NCBI GenBank assembly: GCA_003130845.1
Contig: QEXW01000022.1
Coordinates: 1-64,000 of the forward strand
Origin: Anaerolineae bacterium
GTDB taxonomy: Bacteria; Chloroflexota; Anaerolineae; Anaerolineales; Villigracilaceae
Reading direction: 5' to 3'
DNA: 64,000 nucleotides
Positions 33,486-42,265 of this stretch are shown piece after piece. Made by a program: the position numbers and the translations under genes. Under the pieces are notes generated by a model, which was not told the DNA's origin, did not search any database, and saw only the letters and a program-made list of their open reading frames with translations. Position 1 is the first letter of the stretch. Every line of letters starts with the position of its first letter.

Positions 33486-34786
33486 AAAAGCATCTCCGAG
33501 GGGGTTTCCAGGGCTTTCCGCAGGTCAGCCAGAAAACGCGCGGCGACAGCGCCATCTACAGCACGGTGGTCGGCAGAGAGACGAAGGTTCATCACCGAAT
33601 GTAACACCGGCTGACCAATTTCGTTAGCAACGAACACTTTCTTAAGCGCGCTTACCGCTAAAATTGCAACTTGAGGCGGGTTAATTATAGCCGTAAAACG
33701 GTCAATTCCAAACATTCCTAAATTGGAAATTGTGAAAGTTGCGGGTTGCAAATCGGTTTGGCGCAGCTGATTGACACGCGCGCGGGCGACCAAATCGTTG
33801 AGTTCTTCGGCAATTTGCAAAATGCCTTTGCGGTCGGGGTGATGCAGCACCGGGACAATCAATCCCTCTTCAAGGGCAACCGCCATACCCAAATGCACTT
33901 CGTCCCATTCGCGCAGGGTTTCGCCCTCCAGGTGGGCATTCAGGCGCGGGTGACGGCGCAGCGCCCAGGCAACAGCGCGGGCAACTACCGCCGTCAGCGA
34001 GACTTTGCGCTCTCCAGCGCGGGTTTGGGCGGCCTGCAATAGCGCCAGGCTGGCTTCCATGTCCACGTCAATTTCCAGGTGAATGGTGGGGATGGATTGC
34101 CAAGAACGAAGCATGTTGGCGGCGATGGTCTTTCGCATGCCCTGAAGCGCAATTTCGCGGAACGGCGCCGAGGCCGAGGTGGTTTCTATCACCACAGCCG
34201 GGGACGCAGCAGAGACACGATCTGCAGCGGCACGACGCACATCCTCGCTCTGGATACGTCCGCGCGGACCGCTGCCGGAAAGTTCAGCCAGGTTTACGCC
34301 CAATTCATGCGCTAGGCGGCGGGCTGCGGGCGTTGCACGAATTTTCTCGCCCTGCTGTGCAGCCGCATAACGTTCCACGTCGGCACGCGTGATGCGTCCG
34401 CCAGGGCCACTACCGGGAATTTGCGAAAGGTCTAGCCCTAAATCAGTCGCCATGCGGGCAGCGACCGGGGTAGGCTGGGCCGAGGGTGCAGGAACAGGTG
34501 AAGGTTCGGTTGGTGTTGTGGCTGGCATGAGCGCTTCAGGTAGCGCTTCTCCTGGCTGCAAGATGTATGCAATCACTTCCGTTACCCGTACAATGGCTCC
34601 TTCGGGATGCCAAATGCCCGCCACGATGCCCGCTTCGGGAGCTTCGACTTCCATGCTCACCTTATCGGTCGAGACGACGGCCAGAGGGTCGCCCTGTTCG
34701 ACCCGGTCGCCATTCTTCACCTTCCATTCCAGGATTTCGCTCTCTTCTTGCGTAAACCCGAACTTAGGCATGATGACGGCTTTCAT
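33476..34786 (-). CDS. Dihydrolipoamide acyltransferase (E2) with two E3-binding domains
   Basis: 436 residues. The lipoyl domain (1-78) has Lys42 in [13 protein letters not shown] Pro/Ala linker leads to two successive peripheral-subunit-binding domains: residues 110-143 ([20 protein letters not shown]) and 150-188 ([20 protein letters not shown]). The usual number is one. The catalytic domain (about 205-436) ends with His407 and Asp411 in [10 protein letters not shown]. It is the core of a pyruvate, acetoin or branched-chain 2-oxoacid dehydrogenase. No E3 gene is adjacent. It follows E1 beta by 2 bases and overlaps the PTS IIA gene. Confidence 0.95.
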   Translation of the reverse strand: MKAVIMPKFGFTQEESEILEWKVKNGDRVEQGDPLAVVSTDKVSMEVEAPEAGIVAGIWHPEGAIVRVTEVIAYILQPGEALPEALMPATTPTEPSPVPAPSAQPTPVAARMATDLGLDLSQIPGSGPGGRITRADVERYAAAQQGEKIRATPAARRLAHELGVNLAELSGSGPRGRIQSEDVRRAAADRVSAASPAVVIETTSASAPFREIALQGMRKTIAANMLRSWQSIPTIHLEIDVDMEASLALLQAAQTRAGERKVSLTAVVARAVAWALRRHPRLNAHLEGETLREWDEVHLGMAVALEEGLIVPVLHHPDRKGILQIAEELNDLVARARVNQLRQTDLQPATFTISNLGMFGIDRFTAIINPPQVAILAVSALKKVFVANEIGQPVLHSVMNLRLSADHRAVDGAVAARFLADLRKALETPSEMLLWQ

Positions 34787-34788
34787 GG

Positions 34789-35775
34789 TCAGTACTCGCC
34801 TTTCGCCAGTTTGCGGGCTTCGGCCACGATGTCTTCGACTTGTGGCACGGTGTGGTATTCCAATGTGCGGTTATAGGGGATGGGGATTTCACGCCCGGCC
34901 AGGCGACGGATGGGGGCTTCGAGATAGTCAAAGGCTTCGTGTTCAGCAACGCGGGCGGCCACTTCGGCCCCGAATCCGCCGGTTTTGACGGCTTCATGCA
35001 CAATCAGCAATTTGCCGGTCTTTTTGACCGATTCCGCAATCGTCTCGATATCCAACGGGCGCAGCGTGCGCGGGTCTATGATTTCGATTTCTATGCCCTC
35101 ACTCGCCAGCGTTTGCGCCGCCTGCTGCGCGCGCAGAACTTCGATGGAGGTGGCAACCAGCGTGAGATGACGCCCTTCACGCACTACGCGCGCCTGTCCT
35201 AACGGCACGGTGTACCAACCTTCGGGAACTTCACCTTTGGTCTTGTAGAGCAGTTTGTGTTCGACGAAGATGACCGGGTTGCCGTCGTAGAGCGAGGACA
35301 GCAACAGACCTTTGGCATCGTGCGGGGTAGCGGGCATAACAACCTTCAAGCCGGGGATGTGCGTGAACCAGGCTTCCAGGCTTTGGGAGTGCTGGGCTGC
35401 CGCACCCGTGCCAGAACCACCCGGCAGACGCATGACCATCGGCACGCTGGCCTTGCCCCCGAACATGAAGCGCACTTTGGCGGCCTGCAAAACCAGTTGC
35501 TCCATTGCTAGCGTGACAAAATCAGAAAACTGCATTTCGCCGATTGGGCGCATGCCGGTGAGCGCGGCGCCAATGCAGGTCCCGGCAATGCCGGCTTCAG
35601 AGATGGGCGTGTCTATGATGCGTTCCGGGCCGAACTCATCTATCAGCCCAGCGGTCACGCCAAACGCGCCGCCATACACGCCGATATCCTCGCCGATGAC
35701 GAAGACTGCCGGGTCTTTTTGCATGGCAAGACGCATGGCCTCGCGCAGGGCTTCTGCATAGGTCAATTCACGCAT
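34789..35775 (-). CDS. 2-oxoacid dehydrogenase E1 subunit beta
   Basis: 328 residues from ATG 35775; the start overlaps the E1 alpha end by 8 bases and follows GGAGG. Markers are [71 protein letters not shown] and the C-terminal transketolase domain ([20 protein letters not shown]). With E1 alpha it decarboxylates a 2-oxoacid (or cleaves acetoin) on thiamine diphosphate. Pyruvate and acetoin types cannot be separated by eye. Confidence 0.95.
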   Translation of the reverse strand: MRELTYAEALREAMRLAMQKDPAVFVIGEDIGVYGGAFGVTAGLIDEFGPERIIDTPISEAGIAGTCIGAALTGMRPIGEMQFSDFVTLAMEQLVLQAAKVRFMFGGKASVPMVMRLPGGSGTGAAAQHSQSLEAWFTHIPGLKVVMPATPHDAKGLLLSSLYDGNPVIFVEHKLLYKTKGEVPEGWYTVPLGQARVVREGRHLTLVATSIEVLRAQQAAQTLASEGIEIEIIDPRTLRPLDIETIAESVKKTGKLLIVHEAVKTGGFGAEVAARVAEHEAFDYLEAPIRRLAGREIPIPYNRTLEYHTVPQVEDIVAEARKLAKGEY

Positions 35776-36742
35776 ACACACCCTCCTCGATAGTTTCGAG
35801 TAAGGGTTCAGGGCTGGCTTCAGCAAAGGCCACCGCTGCCTGAATTTTTTCGCGCGCCTGTTTGCGGTGTTCTTCCAGCGCGGTCTCGTCCAGCCCAATC
35901 TGGGCAGCAAACCGGCGGACGGGGTCTTTGGCCATCCATTCTTTCACTTCATCGCGCGTGCGGTAGGCTTGTTTATCGCTCTTGGAGTGGCCTTTCCAGC
36001 GATAGGTAATCAGTTCCAACAGGTAAGGCCCCTTACCCGAACGGATGTGTTCAGCGGCTTCGTAGACGGCATGGTAAACAGCCACCAAGTCGTTGCCGTC
36101 AACGGTCTTGCCGGGCATGCCATAGGCGCAGGCACGCTGACTGATTTGGGCAATGTTGATGGCCTTACGAATCGGCATGGACATGGCATACGCATTGTTC
36201 TCACACAGGTAGAGAACGGGTAGTTTCCAGATGGAAGCCATGTTGAGCGATTCGTGGAACGCGCCCTCATTGGCCGCGCCATCGCCAAACAGACACAAAA
36301 CCAGCTGGTCGGTTTTGCGGGCTTTGATGCTCAACCCCACGCCTACCGCAATCGGCATGTTGCCGGCCACGATGCCATTGGCGCCCAGGTTATTGGCTTC
36401 CACATCGGCAATGTGCATCGAGCCGCCACGTCCACGACAGTAACCGGTTTCCTTACCCATGAACTCAGCCATCATCCGGTTCACGTCCCCGCCCCAAGCC
36501 AGGAAGTGACCATGTCCACGATGGACGTTGAGCAGATAGTCGTGTCCCGGACGCAAGGCACTGGCTGCGCCAACCGCGCAGGCTTCCTGTCCAATCGAAA
36601 GGTGCATGGTGCCATGCACTTTCCCGAGCGCATACATTTCTTCCGCATTTTCCTCGAAAGCTCGAATCAAGAGCATGGTATCAAGCAAACCCAGGGCTTG
36701 CTCCTGAGAAAATGGCATTGGAAGGGGAGCAGAATCAGACAT
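35768..36742 (-). CDS. 2-oxoacid dehydrogenase E1 subunit alpha
   Basis: 324 residues from ATG 36742. The thiamine-diphosphate motif is [19 protein letters not shown] followed by [12 protein letters not shown]. Other markers are [40 protein letters not shown] and a phosphorylation-loop-like [15 protein letters not shown]. The sequence style ([22 protein letters not shown]) is shared by acetoin dehydrogenase and pyruvate dehydrogenase alpha chains. First structural gene after the SorC-type regulator; a 235-base gap upstream holds an inverted repeat. Confidence 0.95.
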   Translation of the reverse strand: MSDSAPLPMPFSQEQALGLLDTMLLIRAFEENAEEMYALGKVHGTMHLSIGQEACAVGAASALRPGHDYLLNVHRGHGHFLAWGGDVNRMMAEFMGKETGYCRGRGGSMHIADVEANNLGANGIVAGNMPIAVGVGLSIKARKTDQLVLCLFGDGAANEGAFHESLNMASIWKLPVLYLCENNAYAMSMPIRKAINIAQISQRACAYGMPGKTVDGNDLVAVYHAVYEAAEHIRSGKGPYLLELITYRWKGHSKSDKQAYRTRDEVKEWMAKDPVRRFAAQIGLDETALEEHRKQAREKIQAAVAFAEASPEPLLETIEEGVYA

Positions 36743-36889
36743 ACGCAGAAATGGAAACACACTCGCACAAAGAAAAGATTGTTTGATTTTAAGTAGCCAC
36801 CGCGCCAGCCTCAGATATCTCCCTAATGGAGACGGAGAGGGAGGATGGTAGGTAGTTCTATTTTACTGAAAATGCCGCAATTTTTCTAG

Positions 36890-36914
36890 CATTCGTGAAT
36901 AGTTTGCACGAATG
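36890..36914 (-). promoter_or_regulatory. Inverted repeat, candidate operator for the dehydrogenase/PTS operon
   Basis: CATTCGTG (36890-36897) and CACGAATG (36907-36914) are exact complements, 9 bases apart. They lie about 150 bases upstream of E1 alpha and about 25 upstream of a possible -10 (TAAAAT, minus strand near 36866). The neighbouring SorC-family gene product is the obvious candidate binder. Confidence 0.5.
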
Positions 36915-36977
36915 TGAAAAGAGAAGCGGATGAGGGAAACGGATAGCGGAAAAGCGGATGAAGCAGATGCCCGGCGC

Positions 36978-37952
36978 TCATTTGCTGCGTTCCAAATCCT
37001 CACGAAAGGCTGCCAGCACGCCGAGCGCAGCGGTTTCATCCGTCACCAAGCAGTTCACCAGCCCGGCACGGCAGGCGCCTAGGATGGGCAGGGTCTTCAT
37101 CTCGCCGGCGGAGATGCCCATCTTAAGCGGGATGCTCTGCAAGTGTTGGGGAGAAATTCCCACCACGCGGCTTTGCAGTTCGGGTTCGCGCAACCGACCG
37201 GCCCGATCAAACAGGATGCCACAGACATCGCCCACTACGCCAGACATGCTCAACCGAGAGGCTTGTTCGGCATCGAAATAACCGGCGCGCACCCAGCTGG
37301 AAGAAGCCGGCTCCATCGAACCAATGCCCACCAGCGCCAGGTCGAGGGTGGACGTTTCCTTCAAAACACGCGCAATGCTTGGCTCGAGTAGCAGGGCTTC
37401 GCGCAAAGCGGGGTTAGCGACGATAAGCGGGGCCGGGATGGTGTAATACTGCCCGCCCAGTGCTTCGGCCAAATGACGCGCCAGACTCGGGCCATCTGTT
37501 TCAGGTGTGAGCGTGCCAGCCGAACCGATAATTTGATAGACCTGTGTATCGGCATAATTGCGGCGGCGCATGGCTGAGACGGTTTCGTACAACGCTGTTC
37601 CCCAAGAAATGCCAATGCGCTTGCAGCCCTGCTCCACCAGTTCATCCACCAGGCGAGCGGCCATCGCGCCCAGTTTTCGCAGCATTTCAGCGTAGCCCAG
37701 CGTGCCGCGCTGCAAGACACGCACCATCCGCAAGCCGAGCGCGGTTTGCAGGGCTTCTTCCAGGTCCAGGCAACGTTCCAACGGGTAGTTGATGTGAATT
37801 TCGACCACACCTTTTTCGCGCGCTTCGGTCAACAAGCGCGAAATCATCGAACGAGAATAGCCCGTGCGCGCAGCGATTTCTTCCTGTTTTAAGTTATGCT
37901 CGTAATACAGGCTGGCCACTTGCGCGAGTAATTCCAAATGACTGTCGGACAT
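36978..37952 (-). CDS. SorC-family sugar-binding transcriptional regulator
   Basis: 324 residues. The N-terminal helix-turn-helix is LKQEEIAARTGYSRSMISRL (residues 21-40), followed by LLTEAREKGVVEIHINYP. The sugar-phosphate-binding domain (about 60-320) has the family patterns CKRIGISWGTALYETVSAM, LDLALVGIGSMEPASSWV-type and VGISPQHLQSIPLKMGISAG. SorC proteins respond to phosphorylated sugars such as sorbitol-P or deoxyribose-P. That fits control of the downstream operon by a product of the PTS. The gene precedes the operon on the same strand and is divergent from rel. Confidence 0.92.
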   Translation of the reverse strand: MSDSHLELLAQVASLYYEHNLKQEEIAARTGYSRSMISRLLTEAREKGVVEIHINYPLERCLDLEEALQTALGLRMVRVLQRGTLGYAEMLRKLGAMAARLVDELVEQGCKRIGISWGTALYETVSAMRRRNYADTQVYQIIGSAGTLTPETDGPSLARHLAEALGGQYYTIPAPLIVANPALREALLLEPSIARVLKETSTLDLALVGIGSMEPASSSWVRAGYFDAEQASRLSMSGVVGDVCGILFDRAGRLREPELQSRVVGISPQHLQSIPLKMGISAGEMKTLPILGACRAGLVNCLVTDETAALGVLAAFREDLERSK

Positions 37953-38068
37953 GAAATTTGCCTCACAAAGTCAGAACTGCGAGTAAAATTTGTGAAATTA
38001 TATAACAAATGTTCAAAAGCTGGATGATATTCTTTCGGAATTGTGATGAATTTTTGATTTATTTGGGC

Positions 38069-38074
38069 TACAAT
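38069..38074 (+). promoter_or_regulatory. -10 box of a predicted leaderless transcript (rel)
   Basis: TACAAT, preceded by GGGC, ends 7 bases before ATG 38082. No Shine-Dalgarno sequence is present. The same 129-base gap also serves the divergent SorC-type gene; ATTTGT (37988-37993) and ACAAAT (38005-38010) form a small dyad there. Confidence 0.6.
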
Positions 38075-38081
38075 TCTGAAT

Positions 38082-40319
38082 ATGAAAGTTGAACAAGCCA
38101 TCAATTTCGAACAGTTAATCCAAAATCTCCCGGAGTATTACACCGAATTTGACCGGGATATGGTGCGGCGCGCTTATGAACTGGCAGCCCAAGCCCATCT
38201 CGGACAAAAACGGCATTCTGGTGAGCCGTATATCAATCACTGCGTAGCGGTTGCCAGCATTCTGGCCGAAATGCGGATGCCTTCTGATGTGGTGGCTGCC
38301 GCTCTGCTTCACGATACGGTGGAAGATACCGAAGTGACGCTGGAACAGTTGCGGCTGCAATTTGGGCAGACCATTGCGAACCTGGTGGATGGTGTAACCA
38401 AGTTGGACAGTCTGCCGCGCGTTTCGCGCAGCGACCACTTTGGGGAAGATGAGGAACAACCGGAGGTCGCGCTCACGCCAGAGCAGCTCTCCCGCCGCAA
38501 GAAGCAACTGACCACCGAAACCATGCGCAAGACCTTTCTGGCGATGAACGACGATGTGCGTGTGGTGCTTATCAAACTAGCAGACCGGTTACACAACATG
38601 CGCACCTTGGGCTATGCCCGCCCGGAAAAACAAAAACGGATTGCCCAAGAGACGCTCGATATTTACGCTCCGCTTGCCAACCGACTGGGCATCTGGCAAA
38701 TTAAGTGGGAACTGGAGGACCTCTCCTTCCGCTACGTAAACCCAGAAAAGTACAAGGAAATTGCCGAACAATTGGCCGACCGGCGCAGCACGCGCGAGGA
38801 GCAAATTGAAGAAATCATCAAGAATCTTTCGCGTGTGTTGAAACAGGCGGGTATCCAGGCTGAAATTAGCGGGCGGCCCAAGCACATTTATTCGATTTAC
38901 CGCAAAATGATTCAGAAGGGTAAGTCCTTTGAGATGGTGCGTGATATTCGTGGGGTGCGCTTATTGGTGGCAGATATTCCGGCCTGCTATTCGACGCTCG
39001 GCATCATTCACAATCACTGGCGCCCCATCCCCGGCGAGTTCGATGACTACATCGCCGCCCCCAAAGACAACTTTTACCAGTCGCTACACACAGCGGTCAT
39101 TTACGATGACGGTAAACCGCTTGAAGTGCAGATTCGCACACATGAAATGCATCAGAATGCCGAATATGGCATTGCTGCGCACTGGCGCTATAAAGAGGGT
39201 GGCACGCGGCGCGACCCGAAATACGAACAGCACATCCGCTGGCTGCGCTCCATGATGGAATGGCGGCAGGACGTGAGCGACGCACAGGAATTCGTTGATT
39301 CGATGAAGACGGATGTGTTCGAGGACCGCGTGTACGTCTTCACCCCCAAAGGCGATATTATTGATTTGCCCGCAGGCTCAACGCCGATTGATTTTGCTTA
39401 TCATGTTCACACCGATGTTGGACATCACTGTCGGGGCGCCAAGGTAGATGGCAAGCTGGTGACACTCGATTACGTCCTAAAGACCGGTCAGCGGGTGGAA
39501 ATTCTAACTTCTAAACAAGGTGGGCCAAGCCGCGATTGGCTCAATCCGTCGCTGGGTTTGGTCAAAACGCAACGAGCGCGCACCAAAATCCGTCTGTGGT
39601 TCAAAAAACAAGACCGAGAGCAAAATCTGGCACAGGGGCGCGCCATGCTCGAACGAGAATTTCGCCGCTTGGGCTTGAGCGATATTAACTTAGAAACCCT
39701 GGCTCGCAAGCTGGAATATAAAACCCCCGACGAGATGTTCGTTGACTTGGGATGCGGTGACCTTTCGATGAGCCGCATTGTCAATCTGATTTCAGAGCAA
39801 GAAACCAGTGATGAACTTGTCGCCTCGGCCCCCAAAGCCGAAACGACATCTTCCGATGCTGTTTCCGTGGTTGGTTTGCGCGGCTTGCTGACTACCACCG
39901 CCCGTTGCTGCAATCCCACGCCCGGTGACCCGATTGTAGGCTACATCACGCGCGGACGCGGCGCAACCATCCATCGGCAAGATTGCCCAAATGTGTTGCG
40001 GGCGACGCTTAAAGAGAGAGAACGCTTCGTCAAAGTCAGCTGGGGCAAGCCAACACGCACCTATCCGGTTCCCATTCGCGTCACAGCCTTCGACCGGCAG
40101 GGTTTGATGGGTGATATTTCCAACCTGCTGAACGGAGAGGGTGTTAATATTGCGGATGTTAAGGTAAAGGTCAATCACGGTCACGAAAAAGCCGATACCG
40201 CCGATATTCGCTTGGTGGTAGAAGTACGCGACATTGCCCACCTAAGCCGTGTGCTAACCCGGATTGAAAACCTGCCGAATGTGTTAGATGCGCAACGGAT
40301 GCGAGGAAATTTGTCGTAA
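38082..40319 (+). CDS. rel: Bifunctional (p)ppGpp synthetase/hydrolase, RelA/SpoT family
   Basis: 745 residues, full length for Rel. The HD hydrolase (about 30-190) keeps His53, HSGEPYINHCVAV and ALLHDTVEDTEVT (His77, Asp78), so degradation of ppGpp should work. The synthetase (about 230-350) has GRPKHIYSIYRKM, DIRGVRLLV and FYQSLHTAVI. Then TGS (about 400-460, VFTPKGDIIDLPAGSTPIDF), a Cys-containing zinc-finger-like segment (ARCCNPTPGD) and a C-terminal ACT domain (IRVTAFDRQGLMGDISNLL). It sets the stringent response. Monocistronic, converging with the GDPD gene. Confidence 0.96.
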   Translation: MKVEQAINFEQLIQNLPEYYTEFDRDMVRRAYELAAQAHLGQKRHSGEPYINHCVAVASILAEMRMPSDVVAAALLHDTVEDTEVTLEQLRLQFGQTIANLVDGVTKLDSLPRVSRSDHFGEDEEQPEVALTPEQLSRRKKQLTTETMRKTFLAMNDDVRVVLIKLADRLHNMRTLGYARPEKQKRIAQETLDIYAPLANRLGIWQIKWELEDLSFRYVNPEKYKEIAEQLADRRSTREEQIEEIIKNLSRVLKQAGIQAEISGRPKHIYSIYRKMIQKGKSFEMVRDIRGVRLLVADIPACYSTLGIIHNHWRPIPGEFDDYIAAPKDNFYQSLHTAVIYDDGKPLEVQIRTHEMHQNAEYGIAAHWRYKEGGTRRDPKYEQHIRWLRSMMEWRQDVSDAQEFVDSMKTDVFEDRVYVFTPKGDIIDLPAGSTPIDFAYHVHTDVGHHCRGAKVDGKLVTLDYVLKTGQRVEILTSKQGGPSRDWLNPSLGLVKTQRARTKIRLWFKKQDREQNLAQGRAMLEREFRRLGLSDINLETLARKLEYKTPDEMFVDLGCGDLSMSRIVNLISEQETSDELVASAPKAETTSSDAVSVVGLRGLLTTTARCCNPTPGDPIVGYITRGRGATIHRQDCPNVLRATLKERERFVKVSWGKPTRTYPVPIRVTAFDRQGLMGDISNLLNGEGVNIADVKVKVNHGHEKADTADIRLVVEVRDIAHLSRVLTRIENLPNVLDAQRMRGNLS

Positions 40320-40326
40320 GCGGCGA

Positions 40327-41214
40327 TTATTTGCGTCCTAACACTTCTAAGAGCAAATCAGGCCGATCGGTGATGATGCCATCTACTCCCCATTCAATCA
40401 GCTGACGCATTTGTTGTGGGTCATCGATCGTCCAGGGTTCTACTTTCAGGTTGCGAGCATGGGCTGCACGGATAAACTGGGCGGTCAGAACACGTATGCC
40501 GCTTGAGGCTTCAGGCACTTGCAAGCTTTGATAGCTTGGGAAAACCAGCCCGCCCAAAAATACTTTGCTCAACAAGACAAAGGTCGTTGTTTCTTGGCGG
40601 GCTGAAGAAGTGGCAACTTCAGGGCAAATACGGCGAAATTCAGCCATGCGCTGGTCGTAAAAAGATGCAATCAGGACCCGCTTTTGCATGTTGTAGCGAC
40701 GGATCAAAGCACATAGCGGCTGAGCCATTGAGCGTTCGGTCTTTTTGAGTTCCATCACCATGCGATAGCCCGGAAACGCCTGGAAAACTTCTTCGAGGGT
40801 AGGCACGGTCAGGCCTTGTCCACGAAATGGGAAGGTCTGACCGCCATCCGAAGACCAGCGGTAGCCAGCATCAAGGCGTTTGAGTTCGGCCAGGGTCATT
40901 TCTTCCACCCAGCCACTGCCGTCGGTGGTACGGTCAACCGTTTCATCATGGATAAGCACCAAAACATCATCGCTGGTGATGTGCAAATCCATTTCCAACA
41001 CATCTACTCCCAGAGTGGCGGCCTTTTGAAAAGCAAAAAGTGTATTGCCAGGCCATAAACCATCGCCGCCCTGATGGGCAATCACCATTACAGCAGGACG
41101 GTCCGCATAGTAAGGATGCTCCGGAACAGGCCGGGCGAATAGGTTAGAACTCGCCACCAAATAAAGCAGGGAAACCAGTAAAGCGCTCAGGGTGCGGAGC
41201 AAGTTATCGCGCAT
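40327..41214 (-). CDS. Glycerophosphodiester phosphodiesterase (GDPD family)
   Basis: 295 residues from ATG 41214 (GGAGG before it). A hydrophobic N-terminus (about 6-28, SALLVSLLYLVASSNLFA) acts as signal or anchor. The catalytic core has AHQGGDGLWPGNTLFAF (His and Glu-region Asn), LEMDLHITSDDVLVLIHDETVDRTT (quoted in full length here only as LHITSDDVLVLIHDE), and the C-terminal WTIDDPQQMRQLIEWGVDGI. It hydrolyses glycerophosphodiesters outside the cytoplasm to release glycerol-3-phosphate. It overlaps the end of the HDAC-like gene by 11 bases. Confidence 0.93.
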   Translation of the reverse strand: MRDNLLRTLSALLVSLLYLVASSNLFARPVPEHPYYADRPAVMVIAHQGGDGLWPGNTLFAFQKAATLGVDVLEMDLHITSDDVLVLIHDETVDRTTDGSGWVEEMTLAELKRLDAGYRWSSDGGQTFPFRGQGLTVPTLEEVFQAFPGYRMVMELKKTERSMAQPLCALIRRYNMQKRVLIASFYDQRMAEFRRICPEVATSSARQETTTFVLLSKVFLGGLVFPSYQSLQVPEASSGIRVLTAQFIRAAHARNLKVEPWTIDDPQQMRQLIEWGVDGIITDRPDLLLEVLGRK

Positions 41215-42253
41215 GAAAAGCCTCCAGAAATGAGACGATATTCTGGCCAAGCGCAGCGGTGTTGTATCCGCCTTCCATCACTATCAAGGTGGGCAAAGAC
41301 AGCGCAGCAATATACTCTCCCAGGCGGGCAATGCCACCGGTGCTGAGACGGATTTTCCCTAACGGGTCCTCTCCATACACATCCATACCGGCAGAGATGA
41401 CCAAAAACTGAGGGGCATAGGCGCGAATCATTTGCAGCGCTTCCTGGAGGACAGCAAGGTAGGATTCATCGTCTGTGCCAATGCTGAGCGGGAAATTGCG
41501 GTGATACCCCCATCCTGTGCCTGTGCCGATTTCATCGGCATAGCCGCTGTAGTAGGGATATTCGTAATCCGGGTCGGCGTGAAGGGAAAGGGTCAACACG
41601 TCGGCACGTTGGTAAAAAATATCCTGCGTCCCATTGCCGGCATGATAGTCCACATCTAACAAGGCGACTTTGCCGAATTGGGTAAGCCAGTGCGCCGCCA
41701 CAGCGGCGTTGTTGATGTAACAATATCCGCCACAATAGGCGCGCCCGGCATGATGACCAGGGGGACGGCATAGCGCAAAGGCCGCAGGAGACAAGATGTT
41801 GGCCTGAGCAAGGAATTTCGCGCCGCTCAAGGCACAATACGCCGAAGCAAGAGCCGCCTGCCAAGTGCCGGCGCCAATCGGCGCCGAAAGGTCCATCATA
41901 TAGTAGCCAGCACGGCCCAAAATGCTCTTTGGAATGTGTCCACGCCAGCCAGCCGGGGGAAACGTAGCAGGGAGCAAAGCGTTGCGTTCGTAGTCAGCAT
42001 CGAGGGGGGTAGCAAGCCATTCTTGGTAGGCATTTTGCAGGAAATGGAGATAACTTTCATCGTGAACAGCACGAATAGGCTGTAAGCCAAATTCTTCAGG
42101 CGGCAAAATCTCAAAACGGCCATCTTGCCGAAGAGCAACAAGAATCCGCTCCATGCGCTGTGGCACTTCAAAGCTGGCTATCCTTTCCCCGCCATCAAAA
42201 ATTTCGAAGGCTGGGTTGTGCAAGGCATGTGCTTCGGAGTAATACACGTTCAT
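41204..42253 (-). CDS. Histone-deacetylase-family hydrolase (acetylpolyamine amidohydrolase-like)
   Basis: 349 residues. The zinc and catalytic motifs are present: ALCRPPGHHAGRAYCGGYCY (tandem His), ALLDVDYHAGNGTQDIFY (Asp and His ligands), TLSLHADPDYEYPYYSG and LVISAGMDVYGEDPLG (second Asp). The bacterial members act on acetylated polyamines, or perhaps proteins. The MNVYYSEAHALHNP opening is typical of the polyamine type. It sits between an S10 peptidase (12-base gap) and a GDPD phosphodiesterase (overlap) in one minus-strand operon. Confidence 0.93.
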   Translation of the reverse strand: MNVYYSEAHALHNPAFEIFDGGERIASFEVPQRMERILVALRQDGRFEILPPEEFGLQPIRAVHDESYLHFLQNAYQEWLATPLDADYERNALLPATFPPAGWRGHIPKSILGRAGYYMMDLSAPIGAGTWQAALASAYCALSGAKFLAQANILSPAAFALCRPPGHHAGRAYCGGYCYINNAAVAAHWLTQFGKVALLDVDYHAGNGTQDIFYQRADVLTLSLHADPDYEYPYYSGYADEIGTGTGWGYHRNFPLSIGTDDESYLAVLQEALQMIRAYAPQFLVISAGMDVYGEDPLGKIRLSTGGIARLGEYIAALSLPTLIVMEGGYNTAALGQNIVSFLEAFHAR

Positions 42254-42265
42254 AGGAGTTTGATA

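Noticed and set aside
36792-36806. 'tagccaccgcgcc' resembling an end of the 12396-12536 element
   Set aside because: Only the 8-base end matches. No internal arm (GACACGGAT, ACGCGG) or second end follows, so it is not a third copy.
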